Assembly (NCBI GenBank): GCA_947499565.1
Contig: CANMOV010000007.1
Location: 1-64,000 of the forward strand
Origin: an uncultured Croceitalea sp.
Lineage (GTDB): Bacteria; Bacteroidota; Bacteroidia; Flavobacteriales; Flavobacteriaceae
Reading direction: 5' to 3'
DNA length: 64,000 bases
Below the pieces are notes generated by a model. That model was not told where the DNA came from and made no database searches. It saw only the letters and a list, made by a program, of their open reading frames with translations. Positions 1-7,977 of this stretch are shown here, one piece after another; the first letter of the stretch is position 1, and every line of letters starts with the position of its first letter. The translations under genes and the position numbers were made by a program.

Positions 1-1003
1 GAATTTAAGACTACAGAATAGTTTTCTTGTGGTTCAATGATTCCATCGTTAAGGATGTTTACTACGATTTGCTGTACCTCCCCGTCATTACCAGTGAAAG
101 AGATTGTTCCGTTGGTTATTGGTGTAAAGTCAGTAGCTGTAGCTGAACCAAAAGCTGTAGAGAAGTCTACATCGAATCCAGCAGCAAAGTCACCTGTAAG
201 TGTTACATCAAAAGTAGCGGTAACGCCAGCTCCTTCTGTAACGATAACATCTGTTTGTACGATAGATAATCCTTCTGACCCATTGCTATCATCATCGTTG
301 ATGATACCGTTAGCAGTACTATCATTGATAGGTACTAAAGGATTTGTAGTTGAATTTAAGACTACAGAATAGTTTTCTTGTGGTTCAATGATTCCATCGT
401 TAAGGATGTTTACTACGATTTGCTGTACCTCCCCATCATTACCAGTGAAAGAGATTGTTCCGTTGGTTATTGGTGTAAAGTCAGTAGCTGTAGCTGAACC
501 AAAAGCTGTAGAGAAGTCTACATCGAATCCAGCAGCAAAGTCACCTGTAAGTGTTACATCAAAAGTAGCGGTAACGCCAGCTCCTTCTGTAACGATAACA
601 TCTGTTTGTACGATAGATAGTCCTTCTGACCCATTGCTATCATCATCGTTGATGATACCGTTAGCGGTACTATCATTGATAGGTACTAAAGGATTTGTAG
701 TTGAATTTAAGACTACAGAATAGTTTTCTTGTGGTTCAATGATTCCATCGTTAAGGATGTTTACTACGATTTGCTGTACTTCTCCATCATTACCAGTGAA
801 AGAGATTGTTCCGTTGGTTATTGGTGTAAAGTCAGTAGCTGTAGCTGAACCAAAAGCTGTAGAGAAGTCTACATCGAATCCAGCAGCAAAGTCACCTGTA
901 AGTGTTACATCAAAAGTAGCGGTAACGCCAGCTCCTTCTGTAACGATAACATCTGTTTGTACGATAGATAATCCTTCTGACCCATTGCTATCATCATCAT
1001 TGA
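1..1003 (-). repeat. Tandem 351-bp repeats inside the Calx-beta gene
   Basis: Positions 1-351, 352-702 and 703 to about 1003 are successive copies of one 351-base (117-codon) unit. Copies 1 and 2 differ at only three positions that I can count by eye (84/435, 269/620, 315/666). Copy 3 adds a few changes near 780-783 and diverges after about 1003. The unit length is a multiple of three, so copy number can change without breaking the frame. The array continues beyond the window. Confidence 0.95.
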
Positions 1004-3839
1004 TTGTAAAAGTTCTATTCGGAGATAGAATGCCAATTGTTGGGTCACTAATATTATCTAAGACTTGGACTATTGTTTCACTAGGTTCTATAAGACTATC
1101 TTCAATCACAGTTAATGGAACAGAAAGAATAGTGCCTGCAGAAGATCCTGCTTGAAATGTCAACGTTGTATTTATGTTTGCAGCATAATCAGAACCAACC
1201 GTTGCAGTTGCTCCTAATGGTACATTTTCGTTACCAAAAGTTTCAAAATCTACAGTAAATGAATGTTCCACATCATTATTCAACTCAACTTCTAGATTGT
1301 AGATTAAATCATTTTCAAAAACAACCACAAATTTTGTAAAGATACTGGCTGAATCATCATCATTGATTGTACCAGTGGCAGTTGGGTCATTAATAGTAAT
1401 TAAACTAGTAGAAAGGTTCGAAAGATTTAAATTAAAAGACTGTGTAAGTTCGTGTACATTATCATCTGTAATAGGTACAACTATATCATAAAATTCATTA
1501 TCATTTCCATTAAAGGTTAACGTGCCAGAAACAGAAGAATAATCCCCTGGTTGTGCAGCAGAGTCATCAGCAGTGTTATAATCTAAAGTAAAACCTTCGG
1601 ATACATTACCAGTAAGTCTTACGGTAAAAGTAGCCGTACCAGCATCTTCATTTACAACTACATTTGTATTGTCAAAAGAAATACCTGTACCAGGAACGGC
1701 ATCATTGTCTTGAATAGTTATTTCTCCTGGATTATTAGAAAATACAATATTTGGAGCTTGTCCATTTGTTATGGAAGGTGCAACTCCTGTATAAGAAGAA
1801 ATAACATTGAAAATTTCTGAAGGCTCAATTACATTATCATCTATAATTGGAATTGAAATTGTTTCTATTTCTGTATTATTACCGTTAAAAGTAATATTAC
1901 CGGTAGTTTCTGTGTAATCCCCAGGTTCAAGGGCAGTATTGTCATCCGTTCTGTAAGAAATATTAAAAGCATCTTGTACATCTCCATTTAGTACGAATTG
2001 GTAAGAAGTTGTTCCTACATTTTCATTTACCGTTTTATCTTCTAAAGTTATGGTTGCTGTATCATTATCATGAATACGAACCATACCACCTGGTCCTGCA
2101 AGACCAATTAGATTAAATGAAACGTTAGAAAGTCTTTGTATTACTTGTTCTGAAGCCTCTACAATATTATCATCAAGAATGGTAAGTGGTATAAAAAACT
2201 CAGTGCCTGCTGGAGAATTAGCTGGGAAAGAAACTGTTGCAGTGGTGGTATTATAATCTGAACCATCTGTTGCAGGGAACGAAATACCAGAACTATTTAC
2301 AGTTAAGTCCACTGTAAATGCTTGTTCTACACCCACCCTACCTGAAGACGGAGTAAGGAAAACACGTAGTTGTATAATCCCTGCATCTTCATCAACATCA
2401 TAGTTACTAGTGGAGACTGTAGCCTCATCTGTATCCAAAATTGTACCTAAACCAGTTCCATCAATGATAGTAACTGTATTTGAAGCATCAGTAATTATGG
2501 CATTAAAAGTTTGTGTTTCTTCTAACCAATCATCATCAATCGCTGCAACATCAAATGTTACTGATGAAGCATTGGCAGGCAAGGTAACTGTTGCTGGACC
2601 TGAATAATCAGCATTTGTAGTACTATTGTTGGTATAACTAATGTCAAAAACAATAGGCTCACTACTTGGGTCGTTAATTGATATTGTGTAAGTTAAATTG
2701 TCTCCTTCATTTGCAGATGCATCATTAATACTAACCCCAGATTTAACGTTTAAAGAAACTACTGAAGTATCACAAACACTTTGGTTTGGCGCAGGTAAAC
2801 AAACCTGTACTTCAAAAACATCGGTCCCGGTAAAACCTGGATTTGGAGTATATGTGAACGTACCATCAGTATTTACTACTACAGTACCATTTAAAGGCTG
2901 TGCATTGGCAAAATATGTATATGATGATCCACTTGGTACATTATCGTTTGCACCAACATCCCCATTAAATACTTCTTCAAATTCAGGGTCAAAATAGTCA
3001 TCTTGCGCATATGTTTGCATTAAAAAGAACTTACCATCTCCATTATCACTGGATGCGGCATAATATTTTATAGATGTTATTGTAGAGCCTATAGGGGCTA
3101 AGTCAGAAAGTTTATAAAGTGCTATCCCTATTATTTGATTGTTCTCATTATTTCTACCACTACTCCAATAGTCGGAATTTGGTAGAGGCTCTTCTTGTGG
3201 CTTTACACCAGTTAAATTACCTTGATTTCGAACAAAAGTTCTCCCAAGTAGTTGCTCCGCACCGCCACCTACTGGAGTTCCCATTACTTCAATATAGATA
3301 CAGTTATTTCCACCACGCTCTGTAACTGCCAATATCCCTTCAGGATTTGATGGGATACCAGGATTGTAGCTTATCGTTTGTATTTGAGTAGTTGTTGAGA
3401 TAGCTGTGTAATTTTCACAAAAATTATCACCGTTGCTATTAGATTCAAAGTAGTGGTTTAGGTTAATAGACTGATAGGCGTCTAATGCTAAGTCATCCCA
3501 ATTGGCAAGACTACTTGAGTTAGCAATCTGAAATCCATTTTGTAAAATATGATTTCCGTTATGACCACCCAATCCTAGCCTAGTAAGTTCATAATTTGAT
3601 GGTACAACAAATGTGTTATAGGAAGCACCACCTATTTCTATGGATTCTAAAGTTGCTGGGTCACTTAAATTAGTCTGTGTATCTGCCCAATTAAAGGTAA
3701 CTCCAGTTCTAACAGAATTTGCTTGTGCAGCTAACTTAAAGTTAGATAGAAAGACTAAAGCGATAAAAAGTAGTGTTGCTTTAGCGAAAAAACTGCCACG
3801 TTGTTTTGTTGTGGTCATAGGTTTAAGTTTAAAATTCAT
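1..3839 (-). CDS. Giant Calx-beta repeat surface protein, 5' part (3' end outside window)
   Basis: The frame is open without a stop from the ATG at 3839 to the window edge (about 1279 codons), so the protein is partial. The N-terminus has a signal peptide (hydrophobic stretch about residues 20-38, ending LAAQA). An N-terminal region of unknown type follows (to about 285), then a bacterial Ig/cadherin-like domain (about 285-360, with DGTFTYTPNPGFTGTD). Next come at least eight Calx-beta-like units starting near residues 365, 473, 593, 716, 828, 956, 1073 and 1190, each with a VNEDAG-like opening and an INDDD-like end. The last units visible are nearly identical. Calx-beta repeats bind calcium and are common in secreted adhesins, so an exported adhesive role is inferred. 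A second in-frame ATG (3818) is an alternative start. No C-terminal sorting signal can be seen here. Confidence 0.85.
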   Translation of the reverse strand, partial: MNFKLKPMTTTKQRGSFFAKATLLFIALVFLSNFKLAAQANSVRTGVTFNWADTQTNLSDPATLESIEIGGASYNTFVVPSNYELTRLGLGGHNGNHILQNGFQIANSSSLANWDDLALDAYQSINLNHYFESNSNGDNFCENYTAISTTTQIQTISYNPGIPSNPEGILAVTERGGNNCIYIEVMGTPVGGGAEQLLGRTFVRNQGNLTGVKPQEEPLPNSDYWSSGRNNENNQIIGIALYKLSDLAPIGSTITSIKYYAASSDNGDGKFFLMQTYAQDDYFDPEFEEVFNGDVGANDNVPSGSSYTYFANAQPLNGTVVVNTDGTFTYTPNPGFTGTDVFEVQVCLPAPNQSVCDTSVVSLNVKSGVSINDASANEGDNLTYTISINDPSSEPIVFDISYTNNSTTNADYSGPATVTLPANASSVTFDVAAIDDDWLEETQTFNAIITDASNTVTIIDGTGLGTILDTDEATVSTSNYDVDEDAGIIQLRVFLTPSSGRVGVEQAFTVDLTVNSSGISFPATDGSDYNTTTATVSFPANSPAGTEFFIPLTILDDNIVEASEQVIQRLSNVSFNLIGLAGPGGMVRIHDNDTATITLEDKTVNENVGTTSYQFVLNGDVQDAFNISYRTDDNTALEPGDYTETTGNITFNGNNTEIETISIPIIDDNVIEPSEIFNVISSYTGVAPSITNGQAPNIVFSNNPGEITIQDNDAVPGTGISFDNTNVVVNEDAGTATFTVRLTGNVSEGFTLDYNTADDSAAQPGDYSSVSGTLTFNGNDNEFYDIVVPITDDNVHELTQSFNLNLSNLSTSLITINDPTATGTINDDDSASIFTKFVVVFENDLIYNLEVELNNDVEHSFTVDFETFGNENVPLGATATVGSDYAANINTTLTFQAGSSAGTILSVPLTVIEDSLIEPSETIVQVLDNISDPTIGILSPNRTFTINDDDSNGSEGLSIVQTDVIVTEGAGVTATFDVTLTGDFAAGFDVDFSTAFGSATATDFTPITNGTISFTGNDGEVQQIVVNILNDGIIEPQENYSVVLNSTTNPLVPINDSTANGIINDDDSNGSEGLSIVQTDVIVTEGAGVTATFDVTLTGDFAAGFDVDFSTAFGSATATDFTPITNGTISFTGNDGEVQQIVVNILNDGIIEPQENYSVVLNSTTNPLVPINDSTANGIINDDDSNGSEGLSIVQTDVIVTEGAGVTATFDVTLTGDFAAGFDVDFSTAFGSATATDFTPITNGTISFTGNDGEVQQIVVNILNDGIIEPQENYSVVLN

Positions 3840-4170
3840 CTTAGAATTCTCAAAGACCTAAACCTTCTTAAATGCCAAATAGCGTCGGAAAGATTAATTA
3901 GAGGTCAAGTTTAAATTCTATTTTTGAATTGATTTGGGTTCAATTACGCGGTAAAAGTAATCCCAAATACGAATCCTAGATAAATTTCACGTTGTTGGTG
4001 GTTAATAAATCGATTAATAACAGTTCGCTAGATGAACGGTGTTATACTATCGATATTGGTAAAATGTTGTAAAACAGAGGTTTTTGTATGTGAATAGGCT
4101 ATGAAATTTTTTATTGTAAGAATTGTACTATGTTATATTTTTACTGCTGTTTTCCCATATTTTTTCTGAG
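3840..4170. other. Intergenic region between divergent adhesin and clpP genes
   Basis: This AT-rich gap holds no convincing ORF. It must contain the adhesin promoter, but I found no good TAnnTTTG match in the right position on the minus strand. The clpP promoter lies just beyond its right end. Confidence 0.5.
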
Positions 4171-4202
4171 TTGAATTTTCATGAAATATTTAGTTAATTT
4201 TG
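4171..4202 (+). promoter_or_regulatory. Promoter for clpP-like gene
   Basis: TTG at 4171-4173 is followed after 21 bases by TAATTTTG at 4195-4202, matching the Bacteroidota sigma-A pattern (TTG near -33, TAnnTTTG near -7). The ATG follows 22 bases later. Confidence 0.6.
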
Positions 4203-4224
4203 TGGTCTATCTTAAAAAGAAAGC

Positions 4225-4773
4225 ATGAGTTCTAAAAAGGGAAAAGTACAAGAAGCGATACAGGAAAAATTACTGGAAGAACGTAAAGTATTTTTATGGG
4301 GAATGGTGGATGATGATTCTGCTAAACATGTTATTGATAGGTTATTATACCTTGATTTACAGAATGATAAAGAAATACAGTTAATAATCAATAGTCCAGG
4401 AGGTTACGTTACTTCTGGTTTTGCAATTTACGATACTATTAAGCAGATAAAAAGCCCTGTTTCTACAGTATGTTCTGGTTTAGCAGCATCTATGGGTTCC
4501 ATTCTATTATCCGTAGGTGAAAAAGGACGTAGATTCATCCAACCGCATGCAAGAGTAATGATTCATCAACCAAGTGGTGGAGCACAAGGACAAGCTTCAA
4601 ATATTGAGATTCAGGCTAAGGAAATTATAAAAACCAAAGAGTTAGGCGCCAAAATTTTAGCTGATAATTGTGGGCAGGACTTTGATAAGGTTATGAAAGA
4701 CTTTGATAGAGATTATTGGATGGGAGCAGAAGAGTCCTTGAAATATGGTATAGTAGATAAAATTTTGAAATAA
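4225..4773 (+). CDS. clpP: ClpP-family serine protease subunit
   Basis: This 182-residue protein belongs to the ClpP family, the self-compartmentalising serine peptidase that degrades proteins delivered by a Clp ATPase in the cytoplasm. The triad is visible: Ser89 in AASMG, His114 in MIHQPSGG and probably Asp163 in FDRDYW. The oligomer motif INSPGG is at 55-60. It is short, with no obvious propeptide. It stands alone: neither clpX nor tig is adjacent, unlike the usual tig-clpP-clpX block, so it may be a second ClpP paralogue. The start is supported by a promoter ending 22 bases upstream, and an intrinsic terminator follows the stop. Confidence 0.9.
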   Translation: MSSKKGKVQEAIQEKLLEERKVFLWGMVDDDSAKHVIDRLLYLDLQNDKEIQLIINSPGGYVTSGFAIYDTIKQIKSPVSTVCSGLAASMGSILLSVGEKGRRFIQPHARVMIHQPSGGAQGQASNIEIQAKEIIKTKELGAKILADNCGQDFDKVMKDFDRDYWMGAEESLKYGIVDKILK

Positions 4774-4796
4774 TCTAAGATTAGTAATTTCAAATT

Positions 4797-4830
4797 AAAA
4801 GTCCTTCATAATTATTATGAAGGACTTTTT
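4797..4830 (+). terminator. Intrinsic terminator after clpP
   Basis: Stem GTCCTTCATAA (4801-4811) pairs with TTATGAAGGAC (4815-4825) around a 3-base loop. It is flanked by A-run and T-run, so it can work for the plus-strand clpP transcript. Confidence 0.85.
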
Positions 4831-4975
4831 ATATATAGGCGCTCTCGCGGAATAGTTTAATAGATATACGAGAATTGTCGTTAATTAGATTTAAACCTGT
4901 CGTTAATAAAAGTTAAAATTCATATAAACGTATAGTAAGACTATCATATTTAGATTTTTTGAATAGTTCCTGAAT

Positions 4976-5010
4976 AAAAAAACCACTCAAAGTTATTGAG
5001 TGGTTTTTTA
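4976..5010 (-). terminator. Intrinsic terminator after the nif3-DUF164 operon
   Basis: Stem CCACTCAA (4983-4990) pairs with TTGAGTGG (4996-5003), with A-run and T-run on the two sides. It lies 22 bases past the stop of the minus-strand DUF164-family gene. Its symmetry could also stop plus-strand read-through. Confidence 0.8.
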
Positions 5011-5031
5011 AAATATGTAAGTAAAATATTT

Positions 5032-5811
5032 TTAAATCTTACTAAAAAGCTTTTGCATTTTTTCTTGCTCTTCATCCGCTAAGGTAGAATCAACTAAAAT
5101 ACGTCCACTGTGTTCATCCGTAATTATTTTTTTACGAGACGCTATTTCAACTTGTACTTGTGGCGGAATGGTAAAAAATGAACCTCCAGATGCTCCACGC
5201 TCAATAGGCACAACAGCTAAACCGTTTTTAACATTGTGACGAATACGTTTGTAAGCTTTTATTAGACGTTCTTCAATTTTATCTTCAAACTCTTCAGATT
5301 TCTTTAAAAGCGCTAATTCTTCTTTCTCAGTTTCCGCAAGAATAGCGTTTAGTTCGCTCTTTTTGTGCTTAAGATGTGCATCTCTTTCACTTAACTTTTC
5401 TTTAGTTTCCGAGATTACTTCTTTTTTCTGTTCAATTTGAACCTTAAATTCTTTGATGTTTTTTTCAGCTAATTGAATCTCCAATTCTTGAAACTCAACT
5501 TCTTTACTAAGCGAATTAAATTCACGACTATTACGTACGTTTTTTTGCTGCTCAGCATATTTTTTAATCAGGACCTTAGATTCTTCAATAAGATTCTTCT
5601 TGGCCGTAATTTCAAAGTTTATTGTTTCAACATCAGTTTTCAACTTATCCATTCTGGTTTTAAGACCAAGAACATCATCTTCTAAATCTTCAACTTCTAA
5701 AGGCAGTTCACCTCTAACACTCTTTATTTCATCAACTCTAGAATCGATTAATTGTAAATCGTACAATGCACGTAATTTATCTTCTACAGTTGTTTCTTTC
5801 TTTTTCGCCAT
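5032..5811 (-). CDS. DUF164-family coiled-coil protein with degenerate zinc ribbon
   Basis: This 259-residue protein has a long charged coiled coil (about 10-190) followed by the small C-terminal domain of the DUF164 family (HP0958/CT398-like). In typical members that domain is a zinc ribbon with two CxxC-type pairs. Here the equivalent positions are Ser208, Ser211, Asp232 and Ser235 (GASGGSFF and TDEHSGRIL), so all four expected ligands are gone while the surrounding fold signature (IPPQ, GRIL) is kept. It lies 3 bases downstream of the Nif3-like gene, a pairing common in Bacteroidota. Its precise function is unknown; scaffold or chaperone-like roles are suggested for relatives. Confidence 0.85.
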   Translation of the reverse strand: MAKKKETTVEDKLRALYDLQLIDSRVDEIKSVRGELPLEVEDLEDDVLGLKTRMDKLKTDVETINFEITAKKNLIEESKVLIKKYAEQQKNVRNSREFNSLSKEVEFQELEIQLAEKNIKEFKVQIEQKKEVISETKEKLSERDAHLKHKKSELNAILAETEKEELALLKKSEEFEDKIEERLIKAYKRIRHNVKNGLAVVPIERGASGGSFFTIPPQVQVEIASRKKIITDEHSGRILVDSTLADEEQEKMQKLFSKI

Positions 5812-5814
5812 ATG

Positions 5815-6909
5815 TTAAAAATACTTAATGGGATTAGTTATACTTTCCGATAAAGTGACCGCAAAATTAGGAATTTTTTTTGTAAGAAAGTCTACCAATA
5901 AATTTTTTGTAAACTGCTCAGTTTCAAAGTGCCCAATATCTGCTATTATAATGCTGTTTTCTGCCTCATAAAATTGGTGATATTTAACATCTGATGTAAT
6001 AAAAATGTCGGCACCAGCGGCTTTTGCCGCCGAAATTGCAAAAGCACCGCTACCACCTAGAACAGCAACTTTTTTTATCTTTTTTCCCAGAAAAGATGAG
6101 TGTCGTATTCCTTTTGCGTTCATTTTATTTTTTATGTGATTGAAAAAAGCTTCTTCATTCATCGCTACTTTTAATTCGCCAATCATCCCCATTCCCATAT
6201 TTTGGTTGCTATTATCCAAGGATACTATTTCATAGGCAACTTCTTCATAGGGGTGGCTTTTAAATAAAGCCGCTAGTATTTTTGATTCGTTTTTGGTTAA
6301 ATAAGTAACATTTAGTTGTATTTCCTCTTCTAGGTGTGTTTCTCCAATTTTACCAACAACAGGGTTAGCCTTTTTATTTGCCCTAAATGTGCCTACTCCT
6401 TCAGTACTAAAACTACAATTGCTATAATTTCCAATAGTGCCACCACCGGCTGTAAAAAGAGCATCTTTTAAGTTTTCTAGACTAGATTTGGGTACGTAGG
6501 TTGTCAATTTTTTTATGGTGGCTTTTTTAGGAATAAGTATTTTAGGATTTTCAATTTCTAGAACATCGCAAATTTTTGAATTTACGCCAAGATTCGTATT
6601 ATCTAGAGCAGTATGCATACTATAGATGGCTATGTTATTGGAAATTGCTTTCATCACCACACGTTCTACATACGTCTTCCCTGTGATTTTTTTTAATCCT
6701 TGGAATATAATTGGATGAAAACTAACAATTAGGTTGCATTTTTTGGTGATTGCTTCATCTAAAACGTTTTCTAGTGTATCTAAAGTAACTATGACACCAG
6801 TTACTTTTTGAGTTGGATTGCCAACTAAAAGACCAACATTATCAAAATCTTCTGCATAATGCAGTGGTGAAAGTTCTTCTAGTACTTGAGCAATATCATT
6901 AACAGTCAT
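5815..6909 (-). CDS. Nif3-like dinuclear metal centre protein
   Basis: This 364-residue protein is of the Nif3/YbgI family (also called GTP cyclohydrolase I type 2 homologue), which forms hexamers with a two-metal site; the physiological reaction is unsettled. Ligand-type motifs are HPIIFQG (His65), MHTALDN (His99, Asp103) and a C-terminal DIGHFETEQ. The length fits the long form with a CutA-like insertion, about residues 130-230. It starts 48 bases from the divergent lpxK and is the first gene of the pair with the DUF164-family gene. Confidence 0.9.
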   Translation of the reverse strand: MTVNDIAQVLEELSPLHYAEDFDNVGLLVGNPTQKVTGVIVTLDTLENVLDEAITKKCNLIVSFHPIIFQGLKKITGKTYVERVVMKAISNNIAIYSMHTALDNTNLGVNSKICDVLEIENPKILIPKKATIKKLTTYVPKSSLENLKDALFTAGGGTIGNYSNCSFSTEGVGTFRANKKANPVVGKIGETHLEEEIQLNVTYLTKNESKILAALFKSHPYEEVAYEIVSLDNSNQNMGMGMIGELKVAMNEEAFFNHIKNKMNAKGIRHSSFLGKKIKKVAVLGGSGAFAISAAKAAGADIFITSDVKYHQFYEAENSIIIADIGHFETEQFTKNLLVDFLTKKIPNFAVTLSESITNPIKYF

Positions 6910-6957
6910 TACAGCTATTTTATGTGGTTAAAGATAAAATATTATAAATTCGCCTAG

Positions 6958-7977
6958 ATGCAGCTTTTACGTAAAATAGCTTTCCCAATATCATTAATCT
7001 ATGCTTTAGTAGTGTATTTGCGCAATATATGCTACGATACAGGCATTTTTAAGTCTACTTCCTTTAAAACGCCGACGGTTTGCGTTGGAAACTTAAGTGT
7101 GGGTGGTACGGGCAAAACACCAATGATAGAATATATTTTACAATTAGTAAAAGATAATTATAAAACAGCTGTTCTAAGTAGGGGATACCGCAGAAAAACC
7201 AAAGGATTTTTATTAGCAAATGAACTTTCTAAAGTTGAGGAATTGGGTGATGAGCCCTATCAAATTTATTCAAAGTTTAAAGAGGTTGCTTTGGCTGTTG
7301 ACGGTAACAGAAGAAATGGAATTAAAAATCTAGAAAATAAAGTAAATCCTGATTTAATCCTATTGGACGATGCATTCCAGCATAGAAAGGTAAAGCCAAG
7401 TCTTTCAATCTTATTAACTACCTATTCAAATTTATATGTTAAGGATTGGTATTTACCTACTGGAGATTTAAGGGATAGTAAAAAAGAGGCCAAAAGAGCA
7501 GCTATTATTGCTGTAACTAAATGTCCCGTTGATATTACTGAAACTCAGAAGCAGAATATAATTCAATCAATAGACCCAATGGAGCATCAAAAAGTGTTGT
7601 TTAGTAAATTAGTTTATAATGATTGTTTGGTTGGATTAGAGGGAGAAATGATGCTGTCGGAATTAAAAGAGAAGCATTTCTCCTTAGTAACAGCAATTGC
7701 CAACCCAAAACCTTTAATCGCTTATTTAGAGTCTAGTGTAAACTCATTTGAGCATTTTGAATACACAGATCATCATTTTTTTAATGAGAACGATATTGCA
7801 AGGTTTTCTAAAAATGAATTTATTGTTACTACTGAAAAAGACTTTACTAAACTTAAGGGTAGGGGATGTAAGAATCTGTTTTACTTAGTAGTAAAGCATG
7901 AATTTTTTGATGATGGGAGAGAAACTATTGCGGAAGCAATCAAAAATAGTATACTTAACTCTCAACCTTTTTCTTGA
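6958..7977 (+). CDS. lpxK: Tetraacyldisaccharide 4'-kinase
   Basis: LpxK phosphorylates the 4' position of the lipid A precursor at the inner membrane. The 339-residue protein has an N-terminal hydrophobic segment (about 8-20), the P-loop-like GNLSVGGTGKTP (44-55) and the family motifs LSRGYRR, DDAFQHR and TTEKDFTKL. The length fits Bacteroidota LpxK. Its 3' end overlaps the convergent histidine kinase gene by 23 bases. Confidence 0.95.
   Translation: MQLLRKIAFPISLIYALVVYLRNICYDTGIFKSTSFKTPTVCVGNLSVGGTGKTPMIEYILQLVKDNYKTAVLSRGYRRKTKGFLLANELSKVEELGDEPYQIYSKFKEVALAVDGNRRNGIKNLENKVNPDLILLDDAFQHRKVKPSLSILLTTYSNLYVKDWYLPTGDLRDSKKEAKRAAIIAVTKCPVDITETQKQNIIQSIDPMEHQKVLFSKLVYNDCLVGLEGEMMLSELKEKHFSLVTAIANPKPLIAYLESSVNSFEHFEYTDHHFFNENDIARFSKNEFIVTTEKDFTKLKGRGCKNLFYLVVKHEFFDDGRETIAEAIKNSILNSQPFS

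Noticed and set aside
1-1003. CRISPR or other short-repeat array
   Set aside because: The repeats are 351 bases long, contiguous and in frame with the coding sequence, with no unique spacers.
37-1155. Three similar plus-strand ORFs of 111-138 codons
   Set aside because: They are antisense frames of the 351-base Calx-beta repeats, whose minus-strand frame is open throughout and has a signal peptide and domains.
4831-4975. Possible small RNA or tRNA between the two terminators
   Set aside because: No cloverleaf, no promoter element and no conserved structure that I could see.
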